Below, in pieces: positions 52,801-60,579 of a stretch of 64,000 bases of DNA (within the stretch, counting starts at the first letter, position 1; every line of letters starts with the position of its first letter). The translations under genes and the position numbers were made by a program. The notes under the pieces are model-generated. The model was not told the DNA's origin, made no database searches, and saw only the letters and a program-made list of their open reading frames with translations. The DNA is from Sphingobacterium spiritivorum (GTDB lineage Bacteria > Bacteroidota > Bacteroidia > Sphingobacteriales > Sphingobacteriaceae), in NCBI RefSeq assembly GCF_016725325.1, contig NZ_CP068083.1:4588001-4652000 (forward strand), in the 5' to 3' direction.

Positions 52801-53093
52801 CCAAGTTGTAAGTAGATGTCATTGTAGATTTGCGGACTGAAACCTACATAAGTAATTTCTACTTTGTAAGGTCCTCCTACACGCATATTCGGTAGGTTAA
52901 ATATTCCGGCACTATTTGCAGAACCCGAATAAGTCGTTCCTGAAGGAACGTGTGTTGCCTTGATTGTCGCTCCTGCAGTTTTCTGACCACTGCTTTGAGT
53001 AACTGAACCAGTCATACTACTTGTCGTTACCTGCGCCTGGATCGTACCGTAGCTTGCAAGAACTAAAGCAAAAAATAGTAAAGATTTCTTCAT
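49872..53093 (-). CDS. Oar-like TonB-dependent receptor
   Basis: A 1073-residue outer-membrane protein with signal peptide (1-20, ending TIQA), a carboxypeptidase regulatory-like domain (about 25-120; GSVTQSSGQKTAGATIKA, GPYKVEITYVGFSPQIYNDI) and a long barrel. The plug contains RSLNDFTRLTPQADI, SIGGMNNRFNQLTIDGAV and GFAGGGISAVTKSGTN, patterns shared with the Oar proteins of Myxococcus and many Bacteroidota. Members often take up or display unknown large ligands; Myxococcus Oar is linked to development and toxin secretion. The C-terminus ends RYIFN. Ligand is unknown; no SusD or lipid partner accompanies it apart from the nearby unknown lipoprotein. Confidence 0.85.
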   Translation of the reverse strand: MKKSLLFFALVLASYGTIQAQVTTSSMTGSVTQSSGQKTAGATIKATHVPSGTTYSGSANSAGIFNLPNMRVGGPYKVEITYVGFSPQIYNDIYLQLGQAFVLNANLSDNETMLDEVAVTGVKKGRNFKTGAETTISRKQLESLPTVSRSLNDFTRLTPQADIKGSSLSIGGMNNRFNQLTIDGAVSNDVFGLNASGTNGGGTNTSPISLDAIEQMTVQIAPFDVRYSGFAGGGISAVTKSGTNTVQGSAYYLFRNQDLTGKTPKFILKDGETATKLADFSEKTYGVRIGGPIVKDKLFLFFNYEKTQSTTPLNNPVGVGQSKLTVAEADRIAQIARDKYNYEAGSYSDLIDENESDKVFTRLDYNINEKHKLSLRYNYISGYDLGNSRSTTALTFANGAVIKRSKTHNATLEFNSRFNNSISNNFIVGYNQVRDFRDFNGDLFPRVNINLGTGSYNLGTDAFTNINQLDQDVITVTNNLTFYKGLHTVTVGTHNEFYKMYNAYTANSNGSYSFANSPAADVNPATGQPYTAIENFERGKALSSQFSYSNTDDPRQGAKFSAAQVGFYVQDDYQIQPNMKITAGVRVDIPMYFDKPMENTDFNNSILALRYDVKTNSMPKAAFMFSPRVGFNWDVNSDRSTIVRGGLGIFTSRFPFVWASGAFSQSGALLGGNNLSSGKDNIPVVNFIADPNAQPKFAGNVTPSGNITVLDKNLKLPQIARFSAGVDQELPYGVKGTFEFMYAKNLSAFRFTDINLEKPIGQLQGADNRLMYSTVNNDRRILDNYSEVVYIDNVNKGYSWSATASLLKNFDFGLSTSLSYTYTESKDLFSGTSSQNNSNFYRVATVNGSNSATVAHSPFSTGSRVLGVLSYSKEYLGHLGTTISLLYNGQSGARYSYMVTGGLAGLAQSSSNQFALMYIPRDQSEMHFVATKDMTADQQWAAFNSFIESDDYLKSRRGKYAERNGARTPFAHKFDVRILQDLFTNIGNTKNKLQLSIDIMNVGNLINSNWGKQYSGGGSFWDNDFRPVTFDSYISGTNTPQYRLNNLNNNKPYFEQDIVSRWSAQVGVRYIFN

Positions 53094-53119
53094 TATTTTG
53101 AATTATGAAATTTGTCCTG

Positions 53120-53127
53120 CAAAAATA
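53120..53127 (-). promoter_or_regulatory. -7 box of the Oar-like receptor
   Basis: The minus strand reads TATTTTTG (53127-53120), a TAnnTTTG match 27 bases before the ATG at 53093. A convincing TTG -33 box was not found. Confidence 0.45.
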
Positions 53128-53518
53128 AAAAGAGGAGTTGAATATTTGTAAACTTAACATAAACTTAATACAGATCAGGGGGCTCATTATCATTAAGTTA
53201 TTTACAAATATTCTAAATAGAAGGAGTTGAATTTAAAAATTTATATTTATTCGCCCATTTCTTACAGAAATTAAAATAAGCTCTTCAATTTCTTAATAAT
53301 TTAACAAAATTTAACAATTGTGAATTGTGGATAACTATTTTGATGAAAAATCACAATATAGAATTTTATGCAACTATATACCCCTGATTTGTAACATAAA
53401 CTAACATGCTCGCATAATAAAATAACACAAATTATATATGTTACACCTTATTTAATCTTTATATTATAAGGACTATAATAACGAGGCGACTAAGAAAACT
53501 TATAGAATTAAGCCCTGT
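53128..53518. other. Spacer between Oar-like receptor and PAP2 gene
   Basis: AT-rich, with several short inverted stretches, none stable. No ORF above 30 codons with a good ribosome site was noticed. Confidence 0.4.
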
Positions 53519-54127
53519 TTATTTTTTCATAAAACCCATACCCAATGCAGTTCCTGCACCAAGAGCGGCACCTGCAGCTACATCCGAAGTATAGTGTACA
53601 CCCAAATACATCCTCGAATAGCCCACACTACCTGCCCATAACATAGCTGGAGCTATGACATACCATTTGGGATAGGCATGAGATAAAGCTGTGGCGGTAC
53701 TAAAAGCTGCTGATGTATGCCCCGAAGGGAAAGAGAACGAACCTGGCGTGGACAGAGCTGTGAAATTATTATATTTCTTAAAAGGACGGGATCGTTTGAA
53801 AACCTGCTTTAATCCGATATTTAACAAAGCTGTCACTGCTGTACTGCTTATAACGTATCCGGCATTTTGACGCATCTGCTTATCATCGCTGATCGCTCCC
53901 GCTATAAACAGACCTGCCGGAATAGCAATCTGCATATAATTATGAGAGTCTGATATAAAATGAAAGGTAGCATTCTGGGCTGGAGTATGTGTTTCTGCTA
54001 TAGATTCTAATATCCGTATATCTAATGTACGGGCTGGCTCTTCCTGACCAAAAGCGGCATACGGAGCATTTGAAAAGGTAAAGATCAGAAAGATATAAAA
54101 AACAGATTGACGAATGTAAAGTGACAT
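53519..54127 (-). CDS. PAP2-family phosphatase
   Basis: A 202-residue exported or membrane phosphatase with the three-part PAP2 catalytic site: KQVFKRSRPFKKY near residue 108, SFPSGHTSAAF near 133 and SRMYLGVHYTSDV near 177, with catalytic His in the last two. Signal-like N-terminus (SVFYIFLIFTFSNAPYAAFG) about 1-27. Members remove phosphate from lipid phosphates such as phosphatidic acid or undecaprenyl diphosphate. It follows the MgtC gene with a 12-bp gap on the same strand, hinting at a shared message. Helices are only moderately hydrophobic, so the domain may be periplasmic. Confidence 0.9.
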   Translation of the reverse strand: MSLYIRQSVFYIFLIFTFSNAPYAAFGQEEPARTLDIRILESIAETHTPAQNATFHFISDSHNYMQIAIPAGLFIAGAISDDKQMRQNAGYVISSTAVTALLNIGLKQVFKRSRPFKKYNNFTALSTPGSFSFPSGHTSAAFSTATALSHAYPKWYVIAPAMLWAGSVGYSRMYLGVHYTSDVAAGAALGAGTALGMGFMKK

Positions 54128-54139
54128 AATTGCAAGGTA

Positions 54140-54805
54140 TTAAGAATAAGAGAACTCATATACATAATCCAGTCCAACGATCTTTTCATTGACAGCCTGA
54201 ATATGTTTACGTCTGCCGGTAATATCATAAATGACCATAAGCTGGTTGCCACGCTTTTGGAGACCTTTACGAACCGGCTTCACGCTACCTTCGAGTAACA
54301 GCTCTTCAAAATCTTTAAGGTGATATAATCCAATATCCTGAAAAGTAATATATAAAGTCTTCGTAAAGAAAAAACCGGACAACATACGTTCAATCTTATG
54401 AAAGAATGCCAGAATAATAAACATACAACCGGTAAGAAAGAATGCAAGCACAAACTCTCCGGTACCGATAACCATACCAATGGCGGCCATGGACCAGATC
54501 ACTGCAGCAGTTGTCAGTCCCAAAACGGACATCTTACCTTTAAAGATCACACCTGCACCTAGAAAACCAATACCTGTAACGATATTAGCAGCAATACGGT
54601 CATCGGATTGCTCTCCTAACATAGAGACCATTGTAAAAATAGTAGATCCGAAACAGATAAGTACTACTGTTCTGAAACCAGCCGACTTATTCCGGTATTC
54701 ACGCTCAAAACCGATAACACATCCGCATAGAATGGATACAAAGACTGCCTGAACACGTTCATCCTGAAAAAAATCTCCAAACATAATATCCAAATTGAAA
54801 ATCAA
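54140..54805 (-). CDS. MgtC/SapB-family membrane protein
   Basis: A 221-residue protein with five N-terminal helices (to about residue 140) and a C-terminal cytoplasmic ACT-like region. The family core is GCVIGFEREYRNKSAGFRTVVLICFGSTIFTM near residues 27-58, then ANIVTGIGFLGAGVIFKGK near 73-91. MgtC of Salmonella inhibits the F-type ATP synthase and aids growth at low magnesium and in macrophages; other SapB-type proteins have unknown roles. It heads a two-gene leftward unit with PAP2. No Mg-responsive leader was recognised upstream. Confidence 0.92.
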   Translation of the reverse strand: MIFNLDIMFGDFFQDERVQAVFVSILCGCVIGFEREYRNKSAGFRTVVLICFGSTIFTMVSMLGEQSDDRIAANIVTGIGFLGAGVIFKGKMSVLGLTTAAVIWSMAAIGMVIGTGEFVLAFFLTGCMFIILAFFHKIERMLSGFFFTKTLYITFQDIGLYHLKDFEELLLEGSVKPVRKGLQKRGNQLMVIYDITGRRKHIQAVNEKIVGLDYVYEFSYS

Positions 54806-54883
54806 ATATATAAAACTATCTGCTGGTGAGGATAGTAATATTCATCAAATAAAGCAGTTCTAAACCTTATTAAGTTCTTCCCT

Positions 54884-55284
54884 AACCTCTCTGCCCTGCG
54901 GGCATCTCTCCTTAAAAAGGAGAGAATTATTTATAAGAGCACAGATACCAGAATCACAGTATAGCCCTCTAACACTATCAACTCTATAAACCCTATCAAC
55001 TTCTTCCCAACCTCTCTGCCCTGCGGGCATCTCTCCTTAAAAAGGAGAGAATTAGTTTAACACTATGCAAGTAGTATCTTTATCAACTATATCAACCCCT
55101 TAAACCCTATCAACTTCTCACCAAACCTCTCTGCCCTGCGGGCATCTCTCCTTAAAAAGGAGAGAATTAGTTTAACACTATGCAAGTAGTATCTTTATCA
55201 ACTATATCAACCCCTTAAACCCTATCAACTTCTCACCAAACCTCTCTGCCCTGCGGGCATCTCTCCTTAAAAAGGAGAGAATTA
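54884..55284. repeat. Palindromic tandem repeat array B
   Basis: Four copies of a 46-bp core begin at about 54884, 55009, 55124 and 55239. Each carries a GCCC-TGC-GGGC hairpin and then TCTCCTTAAAAAGGAGA. Copies 2-4 are spaced 115 bp, with nearly identical spacers; the first is 125 bp before the second and has a different spacer. The core resembles the long units of array A. No ORF is present. It separates the mgtC and mutS2 genes, both on the minus strand. Confidence 0.92.
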
Positions 55285-55347
55285 GTTTAAAAGTAAGCAA
55301 GTAGTATCTTTATCAACTATATTAACCCTCTTAACCTTATCAACTCC

Positions 55348-57720
55348 CTAATCTATATAAGCATAGGTAATACCGTCCCCTCCTCTATCGGCATGTTCAT
55401 CCTCAAATCTGGAGACATGGCTATACTTACGAAGATAATCCCGTATAAATTTACGCAAAATACCGTCTCCTTTGCCATGTACAATTTTAAGACTCGGATA
55501 TCCGATCATAACAGCTCTATCCAATACCAGTTCAATCTGATTCAATGCATCTTCTGTACGCATACCTCTCACATCCACTTCCGGACTAAAATCGGCAGCT
55601 GACGGTGTATTACTACTCCTTTTGATCGCTTTTGACTTTTCTTTACTTCTTAGTTTGCTCACTTTAGAACGCTTCACAACTGTACGTAAGTCGCCTAATG
55701 CCAGTATCAGATTATTATTACGTGCCACCTCAATGACCTGAGCTTCATTCCCTGAATCTATTATTTTCACCCAATCACCCACCTCTATAGCTGTATCTTC
55801 TTCAGGCTGTATTTTTGTTTTAGGAGCAACTGTTCCGTGTACTGGTTTATGATCAGCAACAGCTTTCGTGAGCTTTCCTCTTATTTCCTTAGTTTTTTCT
55901 TTATCTGCATTTACTGATTTAATATCAGCAATAGTGTTTTCCACCAGTTTGTTTGCATCTTTTAGAATCTGTCTCGCCTCTTCTTTTGCCTGTTTGAGAA
56001 TTTGCTTTTTATTCTCATCCAGATAAGACTGCAGCGTTTCGTACTCCGCTTTCAAAGCCACCAGTTCACGTTCACGTTTCAGAATAGCTGTCTTGGTTTC
56101 CATGACTTCCTTTTTATCCCGCTCCAGATCCACCAATAAAGTATCTACCTTTTTCTGCTGTGTACCTACTTTTTGTCTGGCCAGTTCCAGAATATCTTTT
56201 CGCAAACCGATCTTCTGTGCAATTTCAAATGCATATGAACTTCCCGGTTTACCGACCTGCAGAATATATAAAGGCTTCATCGCCACATTATCAAACAACA
56301 TCGAAGCATTTTCTATACCTTCTGTATTACTCGCAAATACCTTAAGATTAGAATAGTGTGTTGTAATAACGCCACGGATTTGTTTTTTATTTAATGTTTC
56401 CAGTACCGATTCCGCCATTGGCCCTCCAAATAAGGGATCCGTACCTGTACCAAATTCATCTATCAACACCAGCGTACGGGCATTTGCAAACTCTGTAAAG
56501 TGTTTCATCTTGGACAAATGCGCACTATATGTACTTAAATCACTCTCTATGGACTGATCATCCCCTATATCGGCAAAGATCTGCCTGAATACCCCTACTT
56601 TGGAAGTTGGATCTGCAGGTATCAGCAGACCGGACTGCACCATAAGCTGCAATAATCCAACTGTTTTCATACACACAGATTTCCCGCCCGCATTAGGACC
56701 GGATACGACAATGATACGTTCCGCATTATTGATATTAATATTTAGCGGAACTATAGTATGCTGATCTTTCCTGGCGTGTAAGAACAATAATGGATGACGT
56801 GCATTATGAAGCATTATCTCTGCTTCTTTTGACAATTCAGGCATATCTGCATCTATATCCAAAGCAAACAGGGCTTTGGCACGTACAAAATCCAATTTTG
56901 TCAGTAAGCTGTGGTAAGATAACAATAATGGAATATGAGGTCTCAATCCATTCGTCAACTCCACCAGGATACGAATCACTTCCCGGCGACGCTCAAATTC
57001 CAGATCCCGAATCTTATTGTTAAGATGGAACACCTCTTCAGGCTCTATATAAGCAGTTTGTCCGGTTGCAGATTCGTCGTGAATCAAACCTTTTAGTTTT
57101 CTCTTGTTCTCTGCCAGGATTGGAATCACCAAACGTCCGTCACGAATGGTCAGATTACCATCTGCCGTCCATCCGTTGCTCTGCGCCTGTTTAAAGATAC
57201 TGTCAATTCTCTTGTGGGCTTCCTGCTCCGATTTCAGGATCTGCTGTGTCAGATCCAGCAACAGACGGGAAGCATTATTCTTCATCTTACCCCGTTCATC
57301 AAGCACAGACTCAATATTCCGGATAATACTGTTTTCGATCTCTACATGTTCAAACAGTACTTCCAGATTGGGATATTGACCTTCCCTTTCTTTAAAATAA
57401 CGTATTACAGCATAGACTGTACGTAAGGAAAGCAACACTCTGTAAAACTCTTCTTCTGCAAGAAAAGCCCCTTCTACCCTTGCCTTCTCTACTAAGGATT
57501 TGATAGGGTATAAATGATCTACAGGTAATGGAGAATCATTAACCAGAAGATCTTTGAACTCATTTGTCTGTCTCAGAAAACGATCGATCTGATCGTATTT
57601 TACCTGCGGCTGTATACGCTCGACCATCTCACGGCCGGGCTCACTGAGGCATTTTTGTTTAATATATGTTTTAATCTCGGCGAGGCCGAGTTTGTCACTT
57701 GCATTTACAGGATAAATCAT
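55348..57720 (-). CDS. mutS2: Endonuclease MutS2
   Basis: A 790-residue MutS2 protein, a homodimeric ATPase with an Smr nuclease. ATG 57720 (MIYPVNASDKLGLAEIK) is preferred to a TTG six codons upstream. Domains: MutS lever and clamp (about 30-315), ATPase with Walker A VSGPNAGGKSVCMKTVG near 340 and Walker B TLVLIDEFGTGTDPLFGGP near 420, a long coiled coil (about 520-625), a KOW-like segment and a C-terminal Smr domain with PEVDVRGMRTEDALNQIELVL and IVHGKGDGILRKFIRD. MutS2 limits recombination and in Firmicutes also splits stalled ribosomes. It follows the DUF4296 gene by 50 bp. Confidence 0.96.
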   Translation of the reverse strand: MIYPVNASDKLGLAEIKTYIKQKCLSEPGREMVERIQPQVKYDQIDRFLRQTNEFKDLLVNDSPLPVDHLYPIKSLVEKARVEGAFLAEEEFYRVLLSLRTVYAVIRYFKEREGQYPNLEVLFEHVEIENSIIRNIESVLDERGKMKNNASRLLLDLTQQILKSEQEAHKRIDSIFKQAQSNGWTADGNLTIRDGRLVIPILAENKRKLKGLIHDESATGQTAYIEPEEVFHLNNKIRDLEFERRREVIRILVELTNGLRPHIPLLLSYHSLLTKLDFVRAKALFALDIDADMPELSKEAEIMLHNARHPLLFLHARKDQHTIVPLNININNAERIIVVSGPNAGGKSVCMKTVGLLQLMVQSGLLIPADPTSKVGVFRQIFADIGDDQSIESDLSTYSAHLSKMKHFTEFANARTLVLIDEFGTGTDPLFGGPMAESVLETLNKKQIRGVITTHYSNLKVFASNTEGIENASMLFDNVAMKPLYILQVGKPGSSYAFEIAQKIGLRKDILELARQKVGTQQKKVDTLLVDLERDKKEVMETKTAILKRERELVALKAEYETLQSYLDENKKQILKQAKEEARQILKDANKLVENTIADIKSVNADKEKTKEIRGKLTKAVADHKPVHGTVAPKTKIQPEEDTAIEVGDWVKIIDSGNEAQVIEVARNNNLILALGDLRTVVKRSKVSKLRSKEKSKAIKRSSNTPSAADFSPEVDVRGMRTEDALNQIELVLDRAVMIGYPSLKIVHGKGDGILRKFIRDYLRKYSHVSRFEDEHADRGGDGITYAYID

Positions 57721-57770
57721 ATTCCGTTCTCTCTTCAATAAACCAACATTTTAATTATTCCCGACTCCGT

Positions 57771-58439
57771 TTACATCACCGGCTTTACCAAAGGAGACTT
57801 CATAGGGGTCAGTGGCATGTCCGTACTGTCTCCGACAGCCTTCTCTTCTACCGGCATAGGTATTGGCGGTAATGTTTTCTCCGGGATCTGTTCCACAGCA
57901 GGAACCATAGGAACTGCAGGAGTATACTTCCCGATCAGACTGCCTAATCCGGCTTCCGTGATAAAGCTCTCGCGGTAAGCCTCATATGTCAGCTTACTGA
58001 TTTCTTTAGGCACATTCATAATCAGATCATGCGCTTTTGAGGCCAGCGTCTGCAGATGAGTAACCCTTCTCACACTATCCTGAATACCCGCATTACGAAC
58101 CGAATCGATCTTACTGTACTCCTGATCCATCTTCATTAAACGTGCACTGACTTTATCATACACTTCGCCCATTAGTATAGGATCTTCGGAATAGTATTTC
58201 ATGCTTCTGTTGAACGTTGCGGAGTCTGTACCATAATTGGTAAATGCCTGTTGATAATACCCGTCAATTATCCGACGGGAACTATCTGCACTCAATGTAT
58301 TCAGATAGCCATCTATCAGATGCACTTCTACCAGAATATCAGTCATCTTGGATCGGGATAATACATCCTTCGGCAAGGAATCACCACAGGAGTAAAACAG
58401 AAAAAACACTAAATATATACCGAATAATAAACGTTGCAT
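57771..58439 (-). CDS. DUF4296 lipoprotein
   Basis: A 222-residue lipoprotein (lipobox LFYSC, Cys near 18) followed by GDSLPKDVLSRSKMTDILVEVHLIDGYLN, the recognisable DUF4296 core, then helical segments to about 145 (YSEDPILMGEVYDKVSARL). The last 50 residues are Pro-rich (PAVPMVPAVEQIPEKTLPPIPMPVEE in shorter blocks). The family is restricted to Bacteroidota; its function is unknown. It comes before mutS2 on the same message, an arrangement that need not be functional. Its promoter lies divergent to that of yggS. Confidence 0.85.
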   Translation of the reverse strand: MQRLLFGIYLVFFLFYSCGDSLPKDVLSRSKMTDILVEVHLIDGYLNTLSADSSRRIIDGYYQQAFTNYGTDSATFNRSMKYYSEDPILMGEVYDKVSARLMKMDQEYSKIDSVRNAGIQDSVRRVTHLQTLASKAHDLIMNVPKEISKLTYEAYRESFITEAGLGSLIGKYTPAVPMVPAVEQIPEKTLPPIPMPVEEKAVGDSTDMPLTPMKSPLVKPVM

Positions 58440-58453
58440 TTTATAATTTTGAA

Positions 58454-58461
58454 CAAATTTA
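58454..58461 (-). promoter_or_regulatory. -7 box of the DUF4296-mutS2 unit
   Basis: The minus strand reads TAAATTTG (58461-58454), exactly matching TAnnTTTG and 15 bases before the ATG at 58439. A second TAAATTTG on the plus strand serves the divergent yggS. Confidence 0.55.
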
Positions 58462-58503
58462 CAAAAAGGCTCGGAATATGATGCTTTTCGTTATTTTATA
58501 TCC

Positions 58504-58511
58504 TAAATTTG
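58504..58511 (+). promoter_or_regulatory. -7 box of yggS (near-leaderless)
   Basis: TAAATTTG lies six bases before the ATG at 58518. With the normal distance from -7 box to start site, transcription would begin within a few bases of the start codon. Confidence 0.55.
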
Positions 58512-58517
58512 TACGTT

Positions 58518-59207
58518 ATGAGTATTGCAGCTAACATTGAAGAAATAAATCAGGAAATCAAATCTTTAGGCGTAACATTAGTAGCCGTATCTAAGACTAA
58601 ACCAAACGAGGATATTCTGCAGGCATATGAAGCCGGGCAACGTATATTTGGAGAAAATATGGTACAGGAACTTGTTGAAAAACAGGAACAGCTACCAAAA
58701 GATATCCAATGGCATCTCATTGGTCATCTACAGACCAATAAGGTTAAATACATTGCACCTTTTATCCATATGATCGAGTCTGTAGACTCCGTCAAACTGC
58801 TGAAGGAAATTAACAAGCATGCCTTAAAGCATGACCGTGTAATAGACTGTTTATTACAGGTATATATCGCAGACGAGGATACTAAGTTCGGATTGGATCA
58901 TACTGAACTGATCGAGTTGCTTCGGGATGAAGAGTTTTCTTCGCTTAAAAACATCCGCATCCGGGGTTTAATGGGTATTGCCACAAATACGGAGAATGAA
59001 AAGGTTATAAAAGAAGAATTTTACGAGTTAAAAATGCTTTTTGATGGTGTAAAATCCAGCTTTTTCAGAAAGGAAGACACATTTGATACTTTGTCAATGG
59101 GAATGTCTTCGGATTACCGTCTGGCTATAGAGCAGGGAAGCACCATGATTCGTCTGGGAAGCACGGTATTCGGAAAACGAGTTATCAAACATTTTAAAGT
59201 AAAATAA
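58518..59207 (+). CDS. yggS: YggS-family pyridoxal-phosphate homeostasis protein
   Basis: A 229-residue alanine-racemase-fold protein (COG0325/PLPBP) that binds PLP and keeps vitamin B6 and amino-acid pools in balance. It has VTLVAVSKTKP with the PLP Lys near residue 23, GENMVQELVEKQEQLP, WHLIGHLQTNKVKYI, MGIATNT and SMGMSSDYRLAIEQGSTMIRLGSTVFG near the end. The frame is open three codons upstream to a TTG, but ATG 58518 gives the typical start. Nearly all residues that contact PLP are conserved. A GNAT acetyltransferase gene starts two bases after the stop. Confidence 0.94.
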   Translation: MSIAANIEEINQEIKSLGVTLVAVSKTKPNEDILQAYEAGQRIFGENMVQELVEKQEQLPKDIQWHLIGHLQTNKVKYIAPFIHMIESVDSVKLLKEINKHALKHDRVIDCLLQVYIADEDTKFGLDHTELIELLRDEEFSSLKNIRIRGLMGIATNTENEKVIKEEFYELKMLFDGVKSSFFRKEDTFDTLSMGMSSDYRLAIEQGSTMIRLGSTVFGKRVIKHFKVK

Positions 59208-59209
59208 GT

Positions 59210-59662
59210 ATGCAGGAAGTAATTATACGCGAGGCTGTGAAAGCAGACTGTCCGGCCATGCTTGAACTTATAAAGGAACTGGCTTTATTTGAAAAAGCTC
59301 CGGAACAGGTCACTGTAACTATGGAAGAGTTTGAAGAATCCGGTTTTGGAAACAATCCGGTTTGGGGAGCATTTGTAGCTGAAGTATCCGGTAAAATTGT
59401 TGGTATTTCTCTATATTATATCCGCTATTCTACATGGAAAGGCCGGAGGTTATATCTGGAAGATCTTATCGTGACAGAACAGATGCGGGGAACAGGAATT
59501 GGAAAAAAATTACTGGACAGAACCGTCGAATACAGCAAAAGCAAAGGCTATTCCGGAATGATGTGGCAGGTGCTGGACTGGAATACACCTGCAATAGCAT
59601 TTTATAAAAAATATCAGGCAACATTTGATGGTGAATGGCTGAATGTCAGCATTAATCACTAA
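59210..59662 (+). CDS. GNAT-family N-acetyltransferase (diamine-acetyltransferase-like)
   Basis: A 150-residue acetyl-CoA-dependent acetyltransferase. Visible are the acceptor-side start IREAVKADCPAMLELIKELA, the acetyl-CoA pyrophosphate loop VTEQMRGTGIGKKLL near residue 90 and WQVLDWNTPAIAFYKKYQA near 123. The pattern resembles spermidine/spermine and thialysine acetyltransferases, but the acceptor is not certain. It starts two bases after yggS, so they are co-transcribed. The closing NVSINH differs from canonical members only slightly. Confidence 0.85.
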   Translation: MQEVIIREAVKADCPAMLELIKELALFEKAPEQVTVTMEEFEESGFGNNPVWGAFVAEVSGKIVGISLYYIRYSTWKGRRLYLEDLIVTEQMRGTGIGKKLLDRTVEYSKSKGYSGMMWQVLDWNTPAIAFYKKYQATFDGEWLNVSINH

Positions 59663-59742
59663 AAGAAATATATTCTTCCATATATTTTATATACTGGAAG
59701 TTTCTTTCTAACTAAGCATCGTAAACAAACACTTTCATAAAA

Positions 59743-60570
59743 ATGGGGATAGGAAAAATGAGGTATGGAATAGTATGTGGAATCTTTACGGCACTACTTT
59801 GGGCAAGTTGCCATTCAGGCAATGAAAGCCAAGGCAATACACAGGCCACACAGGATACATTACGGTATAAGCTGATTAATTTTTATGAAAACAGTCCTTA
59901 TTTTATAGAAGGAGAGTCGGGTATTGACACGACTTATTTTAAAGCCTCTTACCCATCATTTGAGAATGACAGGATTAATCAGCTCCTTCGATCTTCGATC
60001 CTGATTGATGGTGAAGACAGTGTCCGTCAGGCGGCTGAAAGTTTTTTGGATGGTTTTAACGAATTTGTAGAAGACGCCGCCAATCCAAGCTACCATATAG
60101 CCTGGTTTCGTGAACTTCAAAGTTATGTTGTACTGAATAATTCCCGTATCCTTTCTATCGCTACCCAGATCGATGATTTCAGCGGAGGAGCGCATGGCAA
60201 TCATGTGATGATCCTTTCGAATTTTGATATCTCCAACAATAAAAAAATCACCTTAACAGATCTTATCCGTAAGGAAAAACAAAAAGAATTGCTTAAAATT
60301 GCGGAAAAATATTTTCGGAAAGCAGAACGTCTTAAAGACAATGAAAACCTCTCCGGAAAGTATTTTTTTGAAGATGGAAAATATGCTTTAGCAGAAAATT
60401 TCGCATTGGAAAAAGATAACCTACTGTTTTATTACAATCCATACGAAATCAAATCTTACGTAGAAGGAAGTACCGCTCTGCGCATCCCCTACCAGGAAAT
60501 TGAACATCTGCTGACCGACTCCGGAAAAGTATATCTTCAGCAAATTAACAGCAATCAACCAAAAACATAA
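59743..60570 (+). CDS. DUF3298/DUF4163-like lipoprotein
   Basis: A 275-residue lipoprotein (signal plus lipobox LLWASC, Cys near 25). The central part has IDTTYFKASYPSFENDRINQLLRSSI (a DUF4163-like opening) and the C-terminal part SGGAHGNHVMILSNFDISNNKKITLTDLI and ENFALEKDNLLFYYNPYEIKSYVEG, which are typical of the DUF3298 (RsiV-like) domain that follows. In RsiV this domain binds lysozyme; in Bacteroidota many such lipoproteins have unknown roles. It stands eight bases upstream of aspartate kinase, so it may share its message although the functions are not obviously linked. Two starts are possible (59743, 59758); the longer is shown. Confidence 0.72.
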   Translation: MGIGKMRYGIVCGIFTALLWASCHSGNESQGNTQATQDTLRYKLINFYENSPYFIEGESGIDTTYFKASYPSFENDRINQLLRSSILIDGEDSVRQAAESFLDGFNEFVEDAANPSYHIAWFRELQSYVVLNNSRILSIATQIDDFSGGAHGNHVMILSNFDISNNKKITLTDLIRKEKQKELLKIAEKYFRKAERLKDNENLSGKYFFEDGKYALAENFALEKDNLLFYYNPYEIKSYVEGSTALRIPYQEIEHLLTDSGKVYLQQINSNQPKT

Positions 60571-60579
60571 GTAATATCA

